From Paraspadella gotoi (taxonomy: Eukaryota; Chaetognatha), in contig CM119266.1 of the NCBI GenBank assembly GCA_051294375.1, positions 5,255,210 to 5,319,209 of the forward strand: a DNA stretch of 64,000 bases. Reading direction: 5' to 3'. Position numbers and translations under genes: made by a program. The notes beneath the pieces were generated by a model. It saw only the letters and a list, made by a program, of their open reading frames with translations. It was not told the origin of the DNA and searched no databases. Positions 33,557-47,190 of the stretch are shown piece after piece; position 1 is the stretch's first letter, and each line of letters starts with the position of its first letter.

Positions 33557-33929
33557 GTGGGTTGTTTTTTTTATGAGTCTCAAAAGAAAAAAAATAACAA
33601 TTTTTTGGGATTATAATGGTTGTTTTTTTTTTGTTGTTTTTTTTATCAAACTTAATTCCTTGTAAAGCCCGTTTTTTTCTCTCCTTTATTAATTTCTCCC
33701 GGGTTATTGAATCCAAAACAAGTTTCTTTGAATTTAGTTTTTTGTTCTTATTATAGATCCAGGATCATGTTTCAAATTTTGCTTCCTTTTCCGCTTTGAC
33801 TTCAGGAAAGCAAAAAAACAAAAAATGTAACCGCGAGAAAGGAACTATAAGTAAAACTTGGCTTTTTGGAGTGACCTCTCCTCCTTGTTCCTATATCACG
33901 GTTTCGGGGTTTTCCCTAAAATTAACCTG

Positions 33930-34085
33930 CACTTCCGGACCAATAGGAACTAAGGTCTCTCGAGTCTCGACCAATGAGGGAACGAGGAAGTTTAAAAACG
34001 TTCGTCGCTTTTCTCGATCTGGCGTCGATCGTTCGGCGGCCACTCCGCGTTCGATCCCTGGACGGCGTTGACCAATAGGAAGCCG
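33930..34085. promoter_or_regulatory. Candidate promoter region with three CCAAT boxes
   Basis: GACCAATAGG, GACCAATGAG and GACCAATAGG lie at about 33,939, 33,972 and 34,069, all in plus orientation, in a locally GC-richer stretch about 400-500 bp upstream of the minus-strand zinc-finger/receptor gene. No TATA box was identified. Assignment to that gene rests on position only. Confidence 0.35.
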
Positions 34086-34757
34086 CGATTCGAGGCTGCG
34101 GAGGTCACGCGGTATGAAATTTGAGAGGCAACAGCAGAGAGGAATAGGATATTAAGGACAAATTCGACAGCAAGGCCCCCGAAAAAGGAAGGAGTGTGCC
34201 ACTGGTGTTGAGGCTGTCGGAAATATATTTTTTGAAGGTAAATACTAATCGAAATTATTAATAAAAAATTAATAATTTAAATATTTCTAATTATTTGAAA
34301 TATAAATGATAAACTAAAAATGATTATTATCATTTTTTAAAAAATTTATGTATAAAAAATAAATCAATAGAAATAAATTATTATAACATTTTATATAATA
34401 TACATGACATTTATAATAATATTTTTTTTAATAATTGGATTATAATTATGTAATATCATTATAATCATTATAATTATTATATTAGTAAATTAAGTTAACA
34501 AAGTATCTCCGATTCTCGCTTAATCAAAATGATTTTTGCACAGCATGTAACTAAAAAAAAATTTTTAGGCTTTTTAGTTATAATCAATATAAGGGTAAAT
34601 TATATATATAAAAGTATTGAGCATACCTTTTACTATTGGTCATCTATACAAATGCGTTTTTTTCCGATTTTTTAATGTCCGGTGTACAACTGGACCAGTA
34701 AGTTTTGAGGAAGCCGGAGAGAGAGTGTTCGATAGAAACAAACGACCACGAGAGAGA

Positions 34758-34794
<37 letters not shown>

Positions 34795-34995
34795 CCGGGA
34801 TCGTTTACGAACTGGATCGAACAGGATCGTCGCCCTTAAAATATCCGCTGAACGACGGACCGACGGACTGACGGACTGACGGACCGTGACCAAACTCAAA
34901 AACGAAAATGAGAAAGCAGGAGAATTTTAATAACAGACAGAATATCTCTTTTTAAATAATAAACAATACAAATTAAAAAAAAGCATGAAATGTAA
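34086..34995. other. Intergenic region between receptor-fusion and FBXO4 genes
   Basis: AT-rich to about 34,600, then a GA microsatellite (about 34,748-34,790) and a small run of GACGGACTGACG units near 34,853-34,885. The 3' UTR of the FBXO4 gene should lie at its right edge. No gene seen. Confidence 0.4.
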
Positions 34996-36903
34996 TCATT
35001 GTAAACGATTGAACATCCACTGAAATCCGTCCTCCACTCCCTGCATATCTGAGAGATCGATTGAGTTGACCTAAATAAAACAAATGAACCATTCTAAATA
35101 TAGAAAAAAGGAAAGAATGTCAGGTAGACAGACAGACGGAAAAACCGTTGCCATTTAGCAAATTTTTGTAATTTCAATGATAATGATGCCGCGGCCAAAA
35201 AGAAAAAAAATAGTCCGAGGATTGCGGCGGTTGCTAGTTTTTTTATTTTTGCTATAATACTGTTAATAGTTAATACTATTAATAGCTGTCGTGATGAGAA
35301 TGATTTGATAAAATTACTATGATAATTGCTAAGAACATTCCTTTCGTTTCGTCGTTGGATTTATTTTGGTATTATGACCAGCAAGTTTTTAGTTTACTTA
35401 TAAAATAATTTTGAACAAACCTAATTGCAAAACAAAAGAAAGTAAAAAAAAATTATTTATTTTCTCCTTTTTTTTTTGGCTTTGCTGTCTCCTATATTTT
35501 CTTTGTTTTGCTTTCTTTTGATCAGTTTGGCTTTTTTGCGCTTATGTTTTGCTTTATGTTTTTTTGTGTGTTTTGTTTAGGTTTTCTCCGTTGTATTTAC
35601 CTGCCAGGGTCGACCCATGAGAAGATATTCTCGTTGAAACATGTGAACAACGTGGAATGCTGAAGCGTATTTTACTGTAGAACCTTTTTTGAAAGAAAAA
35701 AATGAAATCAGTTGAGTTAAAAAATGTCGCTTGGACGTGAGGGTGATTGATTGATTGATTGATCGCGAACGATATTAAGTATTTATTTTGATCAAGAGAG
35801 TAGTTTACTGGTACTGATGGACTGATTGACTGACAGCGATTAATTGGTTAGAATGTCGCGTGATTGGTTGTGATTGGAAGACGCAATTGATTACTTGGTT
35901 AAAACACTACGGAAAAAAACCTGTCAGTAAATAATACACAGTAGATTAAATTGTTTGGCTACAGCTAAACGAAGGCGGAACATTAATTGAGAGATCAATC
36001 AAACCAATCATTTGATTTATACGTACATTGATTGACTGATTTCTCGATCGCTTAATTATTTGATTTAGAGATTGATTGATTGATTGACTCACCCTCCACC
36101 TCCGCCTTGGCGATCTCCCTCGAGTTCCTGCACGAGAGAACCAGCAGCGGCGCCGCCTTCTGCGTCAGCGCCGCCGAGTGGGCGCGGCGTCGCAGCAGAA
36201 TCGCCAATTCGTCGTTCCACGGCCGCCGGGCGCCGCCGACCGGCGCTGCTGCGGCTGCAGCGGCGGGGGAAGCGGCGTCGACTTCCTCCGCTACTTTGCA
36301 GGCGTCGACGACGTAGACGAAGGCGTCCGCTTCGTCGAAGAGGGCGTGGAAGCATGGGGCGAGACGAACGACGCGAGAGTCTGGATTAGAGAGGGCGTTG
36401 TCGTCGTCGTCGTCGAGGTGGTCGTCGTTGTTGTCGTCGTCGCCAAAGTTTCTGATGAGGAGTCGACCGAATTCGAATCCGTCGGGACTCGCCTCTCGTT
36501 CGGCCTTTTTGGGGGGGGGCAGTGGGGGGGTAAATGCTTGAAAAATTAAATATTTACAAAGAAATATGAAAAAACCGATTTATTTAGTATAGTTTTTTCT
36601 ATGGATAAACGTAGGAAACTTTCTGATAAATTTATGAAATGATTTTTTTTATATTAGACTTTTTCTTTTAATTTACAACTAGTCCTAATGGGACAGAAAA
36701 AAATATTAATATATTTTCACATATTGTACCACATTCATATATATCATATGCATATCATATATAAATTTCAGTAAGTGTTCACCTTGAAGGAATTATAAAT
36801 CGTGATTAAAGTAAAATGAATTCCACGAAATTCGATGGAGATTCCAGCACCGACTCCGTTGTTTCCTGTCGGAACCAGGCCTGTCACCTGGGAAAAGAAA
36901 TAA

Positions 36904-36939
<36 letters not shown>

Positions 36940-38534
36940 ATGTATAAATAAATGTAATAAATAAATAAATAATGTATAAAAAAATAAATAAATGTATAAT
37001 AAATGTATAAATAAATGTAAAATAAATAAATTATTGTATAAATAAATGTTTAAATAATTGTATAAATAAATGTATAAATAATAAATATATGTATATAAAT
37101 AAATGTATCAATAAATAATGTATAAATTAAATAAATAAATAAATATATTTATGTATTTAATATCATGAACTGACCCTGAATTCCGGCTGCCTAATTTTAG
37201 AATTGACGCCCAAAATGTTTTGCAACAATTTGCGTCCTCCTTTGAGCGAATTTAATCCAGAACCGTACAGGATTATCTGCGCCAAATGAAATGTCATAGT
37301 TGATTGTTAATATTTATTAAAAACGTGTTTAAATTAGGCAGTAATTAAAAATAAATAACTAACTAATATACTTAACGATGTTGTTACCTTGGGCGGTTTT
37401 TTGGGCGACATCATGTTCCAAATGGACATAAGACTTTTTCTAAAAATATCGTCTCTTTTTAATTCTTGCTCTTTTTTGAAATCCTTGTGTTCAGGATTGC
37501 AGGAAGTGTATATTTGCTTGGACGAGATTTTGCTGTGGAACAAATAATATGATCGCATTCAATTTGTTATAATATTAAAAATAACATTCTAAGTATAGAA
37601 AATATTTCTTGGAAGAGTGATGGAGGCCTTAAACCACCAAAGCCTGTCCAAAGTTAGGGGAAAGATAGCTTATTTATTAAAGGAAAGGATAATTTTTATA
37701 TTGGTTGTACCAATTTCATATAAATATAGAAAAATATATTAGGGAAATGTAGGCTTGTAAAAGAAAACGAAGATAATGTATTTTAAAACCAGGTACAAAA
37801 TAAATTTAAAAAAAAAACCCATAAAACCTTGGAACGCAAAGGACCCTAAAATCTACATCTGTCAACTCTACCCGTTGGGTTGACTGAAATTGAGAACATT
37901 TGGATCTTGAAGCGCGTGAGGGTTGAGGCTGTGGTTGATCATCGTCCACTTGTGGATGTCTCGTTTCAAAATCCCCCGCCAGAGGAGCTCGTCGTCAGAG
38001 AGGTTGTTCCAGATTCTATATGGCAAATCGGTAAATAAGAAGAAATAAATTAATATGATAATTGTTTTGTTTAATACAAATTTAGCTCATATTCTACTGC
38101 TTGTGATAATGAAATTAAAAAATTAATAATTTAGCGATTTGCATGTGAATACACAATAAATATCTTGGGAACAATACCAACTTTCAAATTATTGAATCAA
38201 CCAATGAACCTTTGTTAGTATCCCAGCTACATACGTCCAAAATGTCAATCAACTATTCAACCAATCAATAATTAAAATCACTAAAAAAATATAACAAACA
38301 AACTACAAACAACACACACATCGCGATTGGTTCCCCCCCCCCTCGCCTGCAAACTTGCGACGTCTTGCACAAATCTTGCGGGGACAAAAAATTGAAGATC
38401 TGCAAGAGCATGATGTCTGGCAGATCGTTGATGTGAAAAGGGGCGACCCTCTCCGTTGGCGGACTGCTCTGCCACATGGCCGATTGGTTTTGGATCAAGA
38501 GTTCCAGACATTCTTCGTCCAACAGGTATTCCAT
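34996..38534 (-). CDS. FBXO4: F-box only protein 4 (SCF ubiquitin ligase substrate receptor)
   Basis: Eight exons keep one frame of 414 residues: 38534-38347, 38015-37872, 37532-37388, 37276-37175, 36887-36783, 36504-36093, 35674-35601 and 35070-34996. Seen: an F-box near residues 35-62 (INDLPDIMLLQIFNFLSPQD), which binds SKP1, then WNNLSDDELLWRGILKRD. A C-terminal region with IILYGSGLNSL, GNNGVGAGISIEF, DAFVYVVDA, PLLVLSC and the end VEDGFQWMFNRLQ follows the FBXO4 small-GTPase-like domain in order. Human FBXO4 has 387 residues. The extra length here is mostly an Asp/Asn stretch and an Ala-rich stretch in exon 6. The first intron starts with GC (AG|GCGAGG) unless this is an error. Acts in the nucleus/cytoplasm as an SCF receptor; targets here are unknown. 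Confidence 0.9.
36897..37165 (+). repeat. (AAAT)n-derived tract in FBXO4 intron 4
   Basis: AAATAAAT runs mixed with AAATGTAT variants over about 270 bp, between the FBXO4 exons at 36887 and 37175. Confidence 0.9.
37608..37735 (+). repeat. Dispersed intronic repeat, copy in FBXO4 intron 2
   Basis: Nearly the same as 40,375-40,490: GAGTGATGGAGGCCTTAAAC, CCACCAAAGCCTGTCCAAAG and AGATAGCTTATTTATTAAA, continuing to TTGGTTGTACCAATTTCATA. Confidence 0.75.
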
Positions 38535-38699
38535 TTTTTTGTGTGTGTTTAGGGGAGAAAGAGAGAGAGAGAGTGAGACAGAGACGGTTACGATTTTCAC
38601 ATCATAAATATGTCAGCCCGGTAGAAATATTTGTTATGCCTGGTGCTCGTCTTGCGAAAAAAAAATTTCAATCGATGTACTTCTGTCTGAGTCAGGATC

Positions 38700-38820
38700 C
38701 TGAATTTTCTTCGCTCTCATTGGTCGAATTTTTAGTCTAATGGAGACGAGCGAGGATTCTTATTGGCTGAAATACCGTACCCGGGAGGTCGGATTGGACA
38801 AGAGGTGACGTCATCGGAGA
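38700..38820 (-). promoter_or_regulatory. Candidate FBXO4 promoter: CRE and inverted CCAAT boxes
   Basis: A perfect palindromic CRE (TGACGTCA) lies at 38,806-38,813, and ATTGG (CCAAT on the gene's strand) occurs near 38,718, 38,763 and 38,793. All lie within 300 bp upstream of the FBXO4 start codon at 38,534. CRE is bound by CREB/ATF and CCAAT by NF-Y in animals. Use here is inferred from position. Confidence 0.45.
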
Positions 38821-39533
38821 AAAATCGAGTTAAATGTGGACGACGTGTTTAGGTTGATGCTGGCGGGAGAAGAGAGAGAGAAAGAGAGAGAGAGGAATTC
38901 CGTATTTGGAATCCGGGTTGCAATTCCGTAATTCGTTGAAAGCTAATGGTGGTTGTTTTTCATTTAGTTTTTGTATTTTAATGCGCATATCATAAGAGAG
39001 AGACATAAATTTTATTGATGGAAAAAATATCATATGAGACAGTACTACTTCAATTGTTTTATGGACGATTTGATATTTGTCATTGAGTTTGAAATAGGTT
39101 TCTCGTAAACTAGCATGAACTAGTATGAAATTCTAAACAAGGCTTTTTCCTTAGTTTACTTAATAATAATTATATAATAAAGACAAATAATCAACTTTAT
39201 TCCTTCGTGACGAGCTATTTCAAAGTTTATCTATTATTCTTATATATGTACATTTTTTTTTATTTATCAGAAAAACTTTGTTCTAAACTGAAGTTTCTAT
39301 CGTCATTTTTTTTTCAGAACAACCGGAGAAGAATAGGTTATTATTTAAAAAAATAATCCTATGGGCATATTTTATAACAACTTATCAATTTGCAACAACA
39401 ACCAGATTTTTTTTTTATTTTCCATAAATCCAATTAACGTCCGAAAGAGCAATCCGACAAAACTACACTTCTGCCAAGCATAAGACAAAATAATAATACA
39501 ACTAGTAAACAACAATGTAATAATAAAACCAAA
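38821..39533. other. Intergenic region between FBXO4 and UNC93A-like gene A
   Basis: A short AG microsatellite near 38,872-38,894, then AT-rich sequence that should include the 3' end of the neighbouring UNC93A-like transcript. No gene seen. Confidence 0.4.
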
Positions 39534-42500
39534 TCAAAATCTTTCTTTTTCTTCTTCTTCTTCTTCTTCTTCTTCTTCTTCTTTGTCGTCGTCGTCGTCG
39601 TTGTTGTTGTTATTCTCTATCGCTTCGTTTTGATTATTGAAGCATCTCTGTCGAACTTCGATCAAAAAGTATCCTGAAATAAAGAAATTATTTAATCATT
39701 ATTTAACAATTAGTTAACCATAGTCAATGACTTTTTTTAGACATCTGGGCCCCAAAAAATTTCTTTCCGACATTTGCCTTGCATTTCGGAATGACAAAAA
39801 GTCCTGCTAACGGTCAACATGCCAAAACCGTTCCGTAAGCTATACATTTGGGTTAAAACTAAAGAGATTATGATTTAGTATATCCCTAGACATTGAACAC
39901 CTTCCCCCATAAAACGTTACTCATCATCTCTTGACATTGATAACCTTACCCCATCAATACCTACTCATTATTTCTCCTTACCCCATCTCCCCATCGCTCC
40001 TTACCCATCATCCCGAGAGTCAGCGTGATCAAGAGAACGAAAATCTTGGATCTAATGGAAATGAGATCCGCGTAGATGAAAGCGATGATGAAACCCGTCG
40101 ATTCCCAGAGGCGATAATTGGCGAATCCTGCCTCTTGATTCTTCATGAAGAGGACGCCGTACAGGGCTAGAGGGAGAGGAGGAATTAAGCATTGTGACAA
40201 CTGACAAGAAACATATGGAATTGTCTATGTCGAGACTAAACGCTCTGATCTAACATTCTTTGAAATATTATACCACTTCATTGATAGGGAAGCCAGGTAC
40301 TCTGGGAGTGAATAAACGAGACTGTGAGAGAGTCTTGATTGAAAGCTTGCAGGGACCTGCTATGTCATTATCTTGTAAGAGTGATGGAGGCCTTAAACCA
40401 CCAAAGCCTGTCCAAAGTCAGGGGCAAGATAGCTTATTTATTAAATGAATGGATAATTTTTATATTGGTTGTACCAATTTCATAGTAGTGCAAGATTTAT
40501 TGCGTGTCATATTGGGCTGGAACGATATCATTATCAATTGGTTAAGAAATAATTGTATACATGCTTTAATTTATAACAGAAACGCTTAAGCAAAGCGAGA
40601 ATGAATAATAGTAAAAAAAAATTATTTTGTAATTTTAATTAATAAAATGAATATAAGACGAGAGAAATGTTTTTCCTTTCGTTGGTAAATTGTAACCGAA
40701 ATATTACTTTCTTTATTGTAACATTTTTTAGTTTCAAAAATCATACTCTTAAACGAGATAATTATCAATGACAGAAATCACTGTACCATTTATCTGAGTT
40801 TGCCAAACGGCGTCGCTGATTCCCCACATTGCCGCCAGGATAAAGTAAATCGAATTGTGATCCTCGTCCGAAGGAAACCAAAAGAGCATCGCCAAAATCG
40901 CGGCGTAATTGAAAGCCGCCGCCAGGGTGTAGAAGAAAATGCGGCCTGGGAGAAGGAAAAAACAAAATAGCAAGAAAATTGGTTCATTTAAGACATTTAA
41001 TAATATTAATAAGAGTTAAGCTTTATGGATATGTTTTTTGTTTGTAATGAACAGCGAACAACAAAAAAGTAAGTCTCACCCAAATGTTTGACGAGTCTCC
41101 CAAAAAGGAAGGAACAGATAGAATTGGTCAAACCGAATGCAATCATCGTGTAGCCAATTTTGTCCATTCCCATCGAGCAGCTGACCCAAGCCTGTCGAAA
41201 TTGAATGAGGGTTATTGTCATATCCGCAGTCGGTTGTACTGTCTTGTATTTCATTTCTTTTTATCTTTTTTTGTTAATTAGTGTCTGCACACCTTGTTAA
41301 CTCAATTATGTTATTGCGACATGGCCTGTTTAACAGTTTTGACTTTTGACATCTATATATCTGTCTGGCTGTCTGTCTGCGACTGTCCATCTTGGAACTT
41401 ATATAAACCTGTCCCTCAGTCCGTTTTTTCACTCGCCTTCTAACCTTAGTATAATCGGATATGATAAAGCCTTGCTCGAGTCCGCTCCAGATGGTCAGCG
41501 GGACGAACAACGCCTGATTGGGGTCACCCAGATTCTTCAAAGTGACCAAAAGGAGCGAGAGAGAAAATCCTCGTTTCTTCTCGCCGACGCGTCGAAAATT
41601 ATCGAGGAGGAAGAGAAAGACAAGAGAAGAGGCGACGGCGCAACCTATGAACACGCTGCACAGCGACACCTGGTGAGGAAAATAGGAAGAAGGAAAGTGT
41701 TCTTTTGTTTGGCGGGAGAATTTTGTTTTTGGTTTAATTTTTGATATTTTTTTAAGATGGAATCCAAAAATTCATTTTTTAAAACAAGAACGAAATTTTT
41801 TTCTTGCACTTATTAGGTTTTAGTATAATTTAAATCTGTTTTATTTTTTTTTAAAAGATTATGTATTTTTCTTTAACATTTTATTTTTTTCCATTAAACT
41901 TTAATTTTAAATGTTGGTTTGATTTTATTCTTACTTTTTCTAGTTCGACTTCTTTGTCGCTACAAGCCTCCGATGATGTTTTGTTCGGTAGTTTAAACTC
42001 GTTTCCGCAAGAGAGGCTTGTATTGTCTCTTTGGAAAAAACTATTATTAATACAAAACTGTTTTTTGGTAATACATTTGGAAATAATTATGAAATCATAC
42101 TTACAGAGTATTGTTAACTGCCTCTTGCTTTAAAATTTCCGACGAGATAAGATTTCCCCAAATTTGCCCTGAAAAACATTTCCTAAGTGCTGTCACGTAT
42201 TTATTTATGTATTTATTTTTTTATTTTTTTATTTTTTTAATTTATTTAGTTATTTTTTTAAAATTTATTTATTTATTTTATTAATTTATTTATTCAATTA
42301 TTTATTCATATATTTAAAAACAAGTGAACATCCCAAACTCACCGGATTGAAAGAATAAGAAGAAAACTCCAAAGAATCTATTAATGACTGCCTCTTTCGT
42401 TTCTCCCGTCAATTTCGAATACATAATCCCGAGTTCCGTCATGTACGAAGACTTCGCCGTCCACATCGGCGCCGCAAAAAGACCCAATAGCGACGCAGTG

Positions 42501-42674
42501 ATCATCATTGCAGCCCTGGACGTTGAGGATTTAAAAAAAAAGTCGATGAAGAGCAAAACTTGATAAACTGTTTTTTTTTTTTACATAGAGAGAGAGTCGG
42601 TCATAAAAGGGAAATGGGTGAGTGAGAGATGACTGAAAAAAGGTGAGGCCGTCCGTAAAGGTCCTCTCTTCTCT

Positions 42675-42754
<80 letters not shown>

Positions 42755-43470
42755 CTCTGTACCAATCTCAAACTCAAAACGGTTCCATTTTTTTTAATTT
42801 AATTCAGATGTTAAAGAAAAGTAAAATTTGGCTCCTGACGAATTCGACGAAAAAGTAAAACGAACTTTTTTGTTAAAAAAAAAAGAAAAAAGAAAAAAGA
42901 AAAGAAGAATTTTCTTCGGTTTTGTTTGATGACAAATTCCTCAGGTTTTTCTTTTTTATGTCTTGATGATCATGATGATGATGGATTGATGATGATGACG
43001 ACCATGACCATGATTGTGACGACGATGAGTGTATATCCATTCTGATCATGTATGTAAAGTTAATTAAGAAATACTTCAATAATTATAATGACTATGATGA
43101 CGATGATGATTAACATCATTGCGAAAATAGTTCCAAGTTTGAAGAGTGAACTCGATTTGCGAATTTTTTATGACTCAAGTTAAAGAGGATCTTTTAAGTT
43201 ATTTTAAATCGACAACATTTTGAATCCTGAAACTATTTCAATAAATTGATGTTGTGTTAAATTTGCGAGTAACGAAGACGAAGAATTTATTTAAAAGACA
43301 CAAATATATCTTTATTTCTCGAGTTTTGTTAAGATTTTATACACATTCCCTTTGTATGAAATTGGCAAACTAAAGGATATCGAACGTTTATTTACATAAG
43401 TTAATAATTTTATTGCAGTATATATAAAAATGGTCAGTTTTTAAAAAATAAACAAATAACATTCCCTTTC

Positions 43471-43530
<60 letters not shown>

Positions 43531-43971
43531 TTGTATTAAATATTATTTTTCTCCCTCGTGAGACATTTCAAGTGTGATATTTTTTGCTTCATCAAGATTT
43601 TCGTGTTAAAAATGGAGAATTATTAAAACAGTGATCTAAAAAAAGTCAGTGTCTTTAAAATTAAATAACTAGTTTAGCTAATTTGAAAAATAGGAATGCA
43701 CCTGGCCCGGCATATATAAAATATTATCAATCTATGTAAATTAAGATTAAAATTTTTTTTTAAAAATGTAAAATCCTTATCATGAAGTAACGGTTTCTGG
43801 CCTGACTAATTTGTTAAAAAAAACATGATCTTATCTACTTGGCTAAATAGAAAAAATAATTCTGCCGCCTTACAAAAAAGGACAAGCAAATAAAATCGCC
43901 TCTTGCAAAAAGAAAATTTAAATTCTATTAATTAGTCTAAAGGGATCTGGAGGTCGTCGCGGATGACAACA

Positions 43972-44018
<47 letters not shown>

Positions 44019-46122
44019 ACGACGACTTTTATAATTTCGTCTCAATTTTCGCTTAAAAATCGCGACCTAATTTTTTCATAATTAGGGTTCGGATGAAGAG
44101 AAGGTGAAGATGAAGAGGAGGAGTTTGAAATGAAGTAGAATGAAGAATAGGTCGGGAGTAGAATGAATCAGGGGAGAATTGAAAAAAAGGTGAAATTTCG
44201 AGGAGTGAGATCGACAATTGGGTCAGAGGTCAGAATCTCGAAACAGAGAAACATCCATCAAATATGTCACAACCGAAGGATCGGTCGGTCGATCGGCGGC
44301 GTCCGTCGGTCGTTTTGTCGTTGACGATCGTAATGTCAACCATCAAAGTCGGATCGACACTTCGATTTCTCATTTTTATTTTTCCTTTTTATTATGAATA
44401 ATTTACTTTTATTATTTTTAATTACGAACCATTTGATCAACTTGATTTAAAAAGTTTTAAAAAATTTAGAAAACTCCTCAAACAACCGAATATAAAAGCT
44501 GTCTGGTCGCGAACGCTGAACTCGCGACCGACGAGAGCGCTCGAACGACGGCCGTAATCACCCGGATTTAGATTTAGATTTAGATTTAGATCAGAGGTCC
44601 ATGAACCCAAACCCTCGCCGGTTCTTCTCAGACCTCAGGATTTTCTCGCCGTAATAATGCCGCATTTCGTAATCTCACGGTATCGCTAGGGTACGAGATT
44701 AGTACATCCGCAGCATCTTAACTTATTTTCTCCTTTTAACCCAATATTCTTATCTCTTTATTTACTTTGTTATTCTCATCTCTCCTCCTCCTCCTCCTCC
44801 TCCTCCTTTCGTTAAACCCGTTCTCGATCCAGTTTTACCGAAAATCCGCTTTTTGCGAATCACGTTATCTCGAGTCGACGTTCGCGGTCGACGAAATTGG
44901 GTTTTTCGCGGTATTTTTTCGACGCGTCGAAAAAAATTACATAAATAAAAATTTTAAAAAAAGATAAAATAATAAGTAATAATTAATTAAATATATAATA
45001 AATGGTAAATAAATAATAAATTATAAATTAAATTTATAAAGATTCATTCTGGAACGAAACAAAAGTAGGTAAGTGCTGGCCAACAAAACAACAAAAACAA
45101 CAAAAACAACAAAAGCAAATAAAACAACAAAAACAACAAAAAACAACAAAACAAAATCAACTAAATAACAAAAGCAACAAAAAAAACATCAACAAAAACA
45201 ACAAACAAACAACAAACAACAAAAACAACATCTAAACAGCAGCAACATCAGATCTACTTCTTTGATTCACATAATAACTAAAATTTTGGTAAAATTACAA
45301 TTGGAACAAGTTGATCAGAAATGGTCATCCAAGATCGGGAAGCGAGTTCGTGACACATCCGGCTCAGAATTTGACCTGGGAGAGATCAACGAGGGAATGA
45401 TCCTTCCGAGACGGAGAGAGAAGGGTCGAAAGATGGAAGCAAGGATCGGAAGGGTCACTCGGTGAGAAAGGGAAGGGTCACTTGCTAAGGATCGGAGATC
45501 GGTAGAGTCATTTTTAGTGAGAAAGATTAATTTCTGCGAATAAACTCATTTATCTTAAAAATTAATTCAACTAACTAATTAAGAGTGTTTAATTGTAGAT
45601 GGTTGGTTTAAATGAATGGATAGATCGTGAAACGTTAGCTCAATTGAAACAAAGCGCTAAAGGTTTATGGCTTGAAATCCGATTTTAATTCATGCGAATA
45701 ATCTTACATTATTAAATAATAAATAAACCTAAATTAACCTAAAACTCTCACTTTCCAAGAAGTCAAAATCTTCTCCATCGAAAGTAAAAAAGTCAAATTC
45801 TCCACCGTCTCACGATTCCACGACACACGACACGACGACGACGACGACGACGACGACACTATGCCACGCCCACCTTCGACCTCCCGTCCTCCTCCTCCCC
45901 TCCGTCACCTCACCCACACCTCACCTCAAACCCTACGACTTTTGGTCGCCCCGAACGCGCATGCGTAAATTGAGAATTTGGAAAAACGTGATCGTTCTAT
46001 CGATAGGATTCGTTCTCATGTTCACCGCCTTTCAAAGCATCTCGAATCTGCAGAGTACGATGAACAGCGACGAGGGGTTGGGGACGTCGTCCTTGGCGAT
46101 GGTTTATGGTGAGAGGGAGGGG

Positions 46123-46161
<39 letters not shown>

Positions 46162-46183
46162 AAGAGAGAGAAGAGAGAGAGGA

Positions 46184-46237
<54 letters not shown>

Positions 46238-47111
46238 CTCATTCATAGCGACATTAGTCCGTCCCTTTTTTCATTCGTTCCTTTTTTTTTCTATTTCATC
46301 TGTTCCTTCTTTCATTCATCCGTCTCTTTCTCATTCATTACTATTATCACTTTTTTTTCCTTCAATCGTTAGTTCATTTTTTTTTATTCGTTCATTCCTT
46401 CCATTAATCCTCCATTCCTTCGTTCATTTCTATTTTCTTTCCTCCATCGACTCCCTCATTCCTTCCTTCTTTCCCTTCCTTCCCTCTTCCCTTCCTCCCT
46501 TCCTTCCTTCCTTCCCTTCCTTCCCTCCTCCCTTCCCTTCCCCTTCCTTCCTTCCCTTCCCTTCCTCCTTCCCTTCTTCCCTTCCTTCCCTTCCTTCCCT
46601 CCTTCCCTTCTTCCCTTCTCCTTTCTTCCCCTCTTTCCCTTCCTTCCTTTCTTCCCTCTTCCCTTTCCTTCCTTCCCTTCCCTTCTTCCCTTCCTCCCTT
46701 CCTTCCTTCCTTCTCCTTTCCTTCCCTTCCTTCCCTTCCCTTCCCTTCCTTCCCTCTTCCTTCCTCCCTCCTTCCTTCCTTCCTCTTCCTTCCTTCCCTT
46801 CCTTCCTTCCTTCCCTCCCTTCCCCTCCTCCCTTCCCTACCTTCCTTCCCTCCCTCCCTTCCCTCCCTCCACTCCCTCCCTCCATCTCTCCCAGCCGCCC
46901 TGGTCTTCTCCTGCATGTTCCTCCCGCCCGTCATCGTGGGTTTCCTCGGCTTCAAATGGACTCTGGTCATCGCCCCACTTTGCTACGGGTCATACATGGT
47001 CGCCCAACCTGGTCATCAACTTCATTCCTTGCGGATTCCACATTGGAGGCAACGCCGTCGAGGGAAAGCATTTCAGATGGTAGAGGGGCAATTGGCTATT
47101 GGTTGGGTGAA

Positions 47112-47190
<79 letters not shown>

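Larger units (their letters stand above)
45961..47079 (+). pseudogene. Inverted copy of UNC93A-like exons 1 and 2
   Basis: Exon 1 copy: 45,961-46,108 reads MRKLRIWKNVIVLSIGFVLM to SSLAMVYG, as in the minus-strand gene; the coding part upstream of 45,961 is also present but broken by indels. Exon 2 copy: 46,895-47,079 begins AALVFSCMFLPPVIVGFLGF. An extra C near 46,988 (GTCGCCCAACC against GTCGCCAACC) throws the rest out of frame. No third exon follows on this strand before the gap. Most likely it belongs to a fold-back assembly artefact; a real partial duplicate is possible. Confidence 0.7.
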
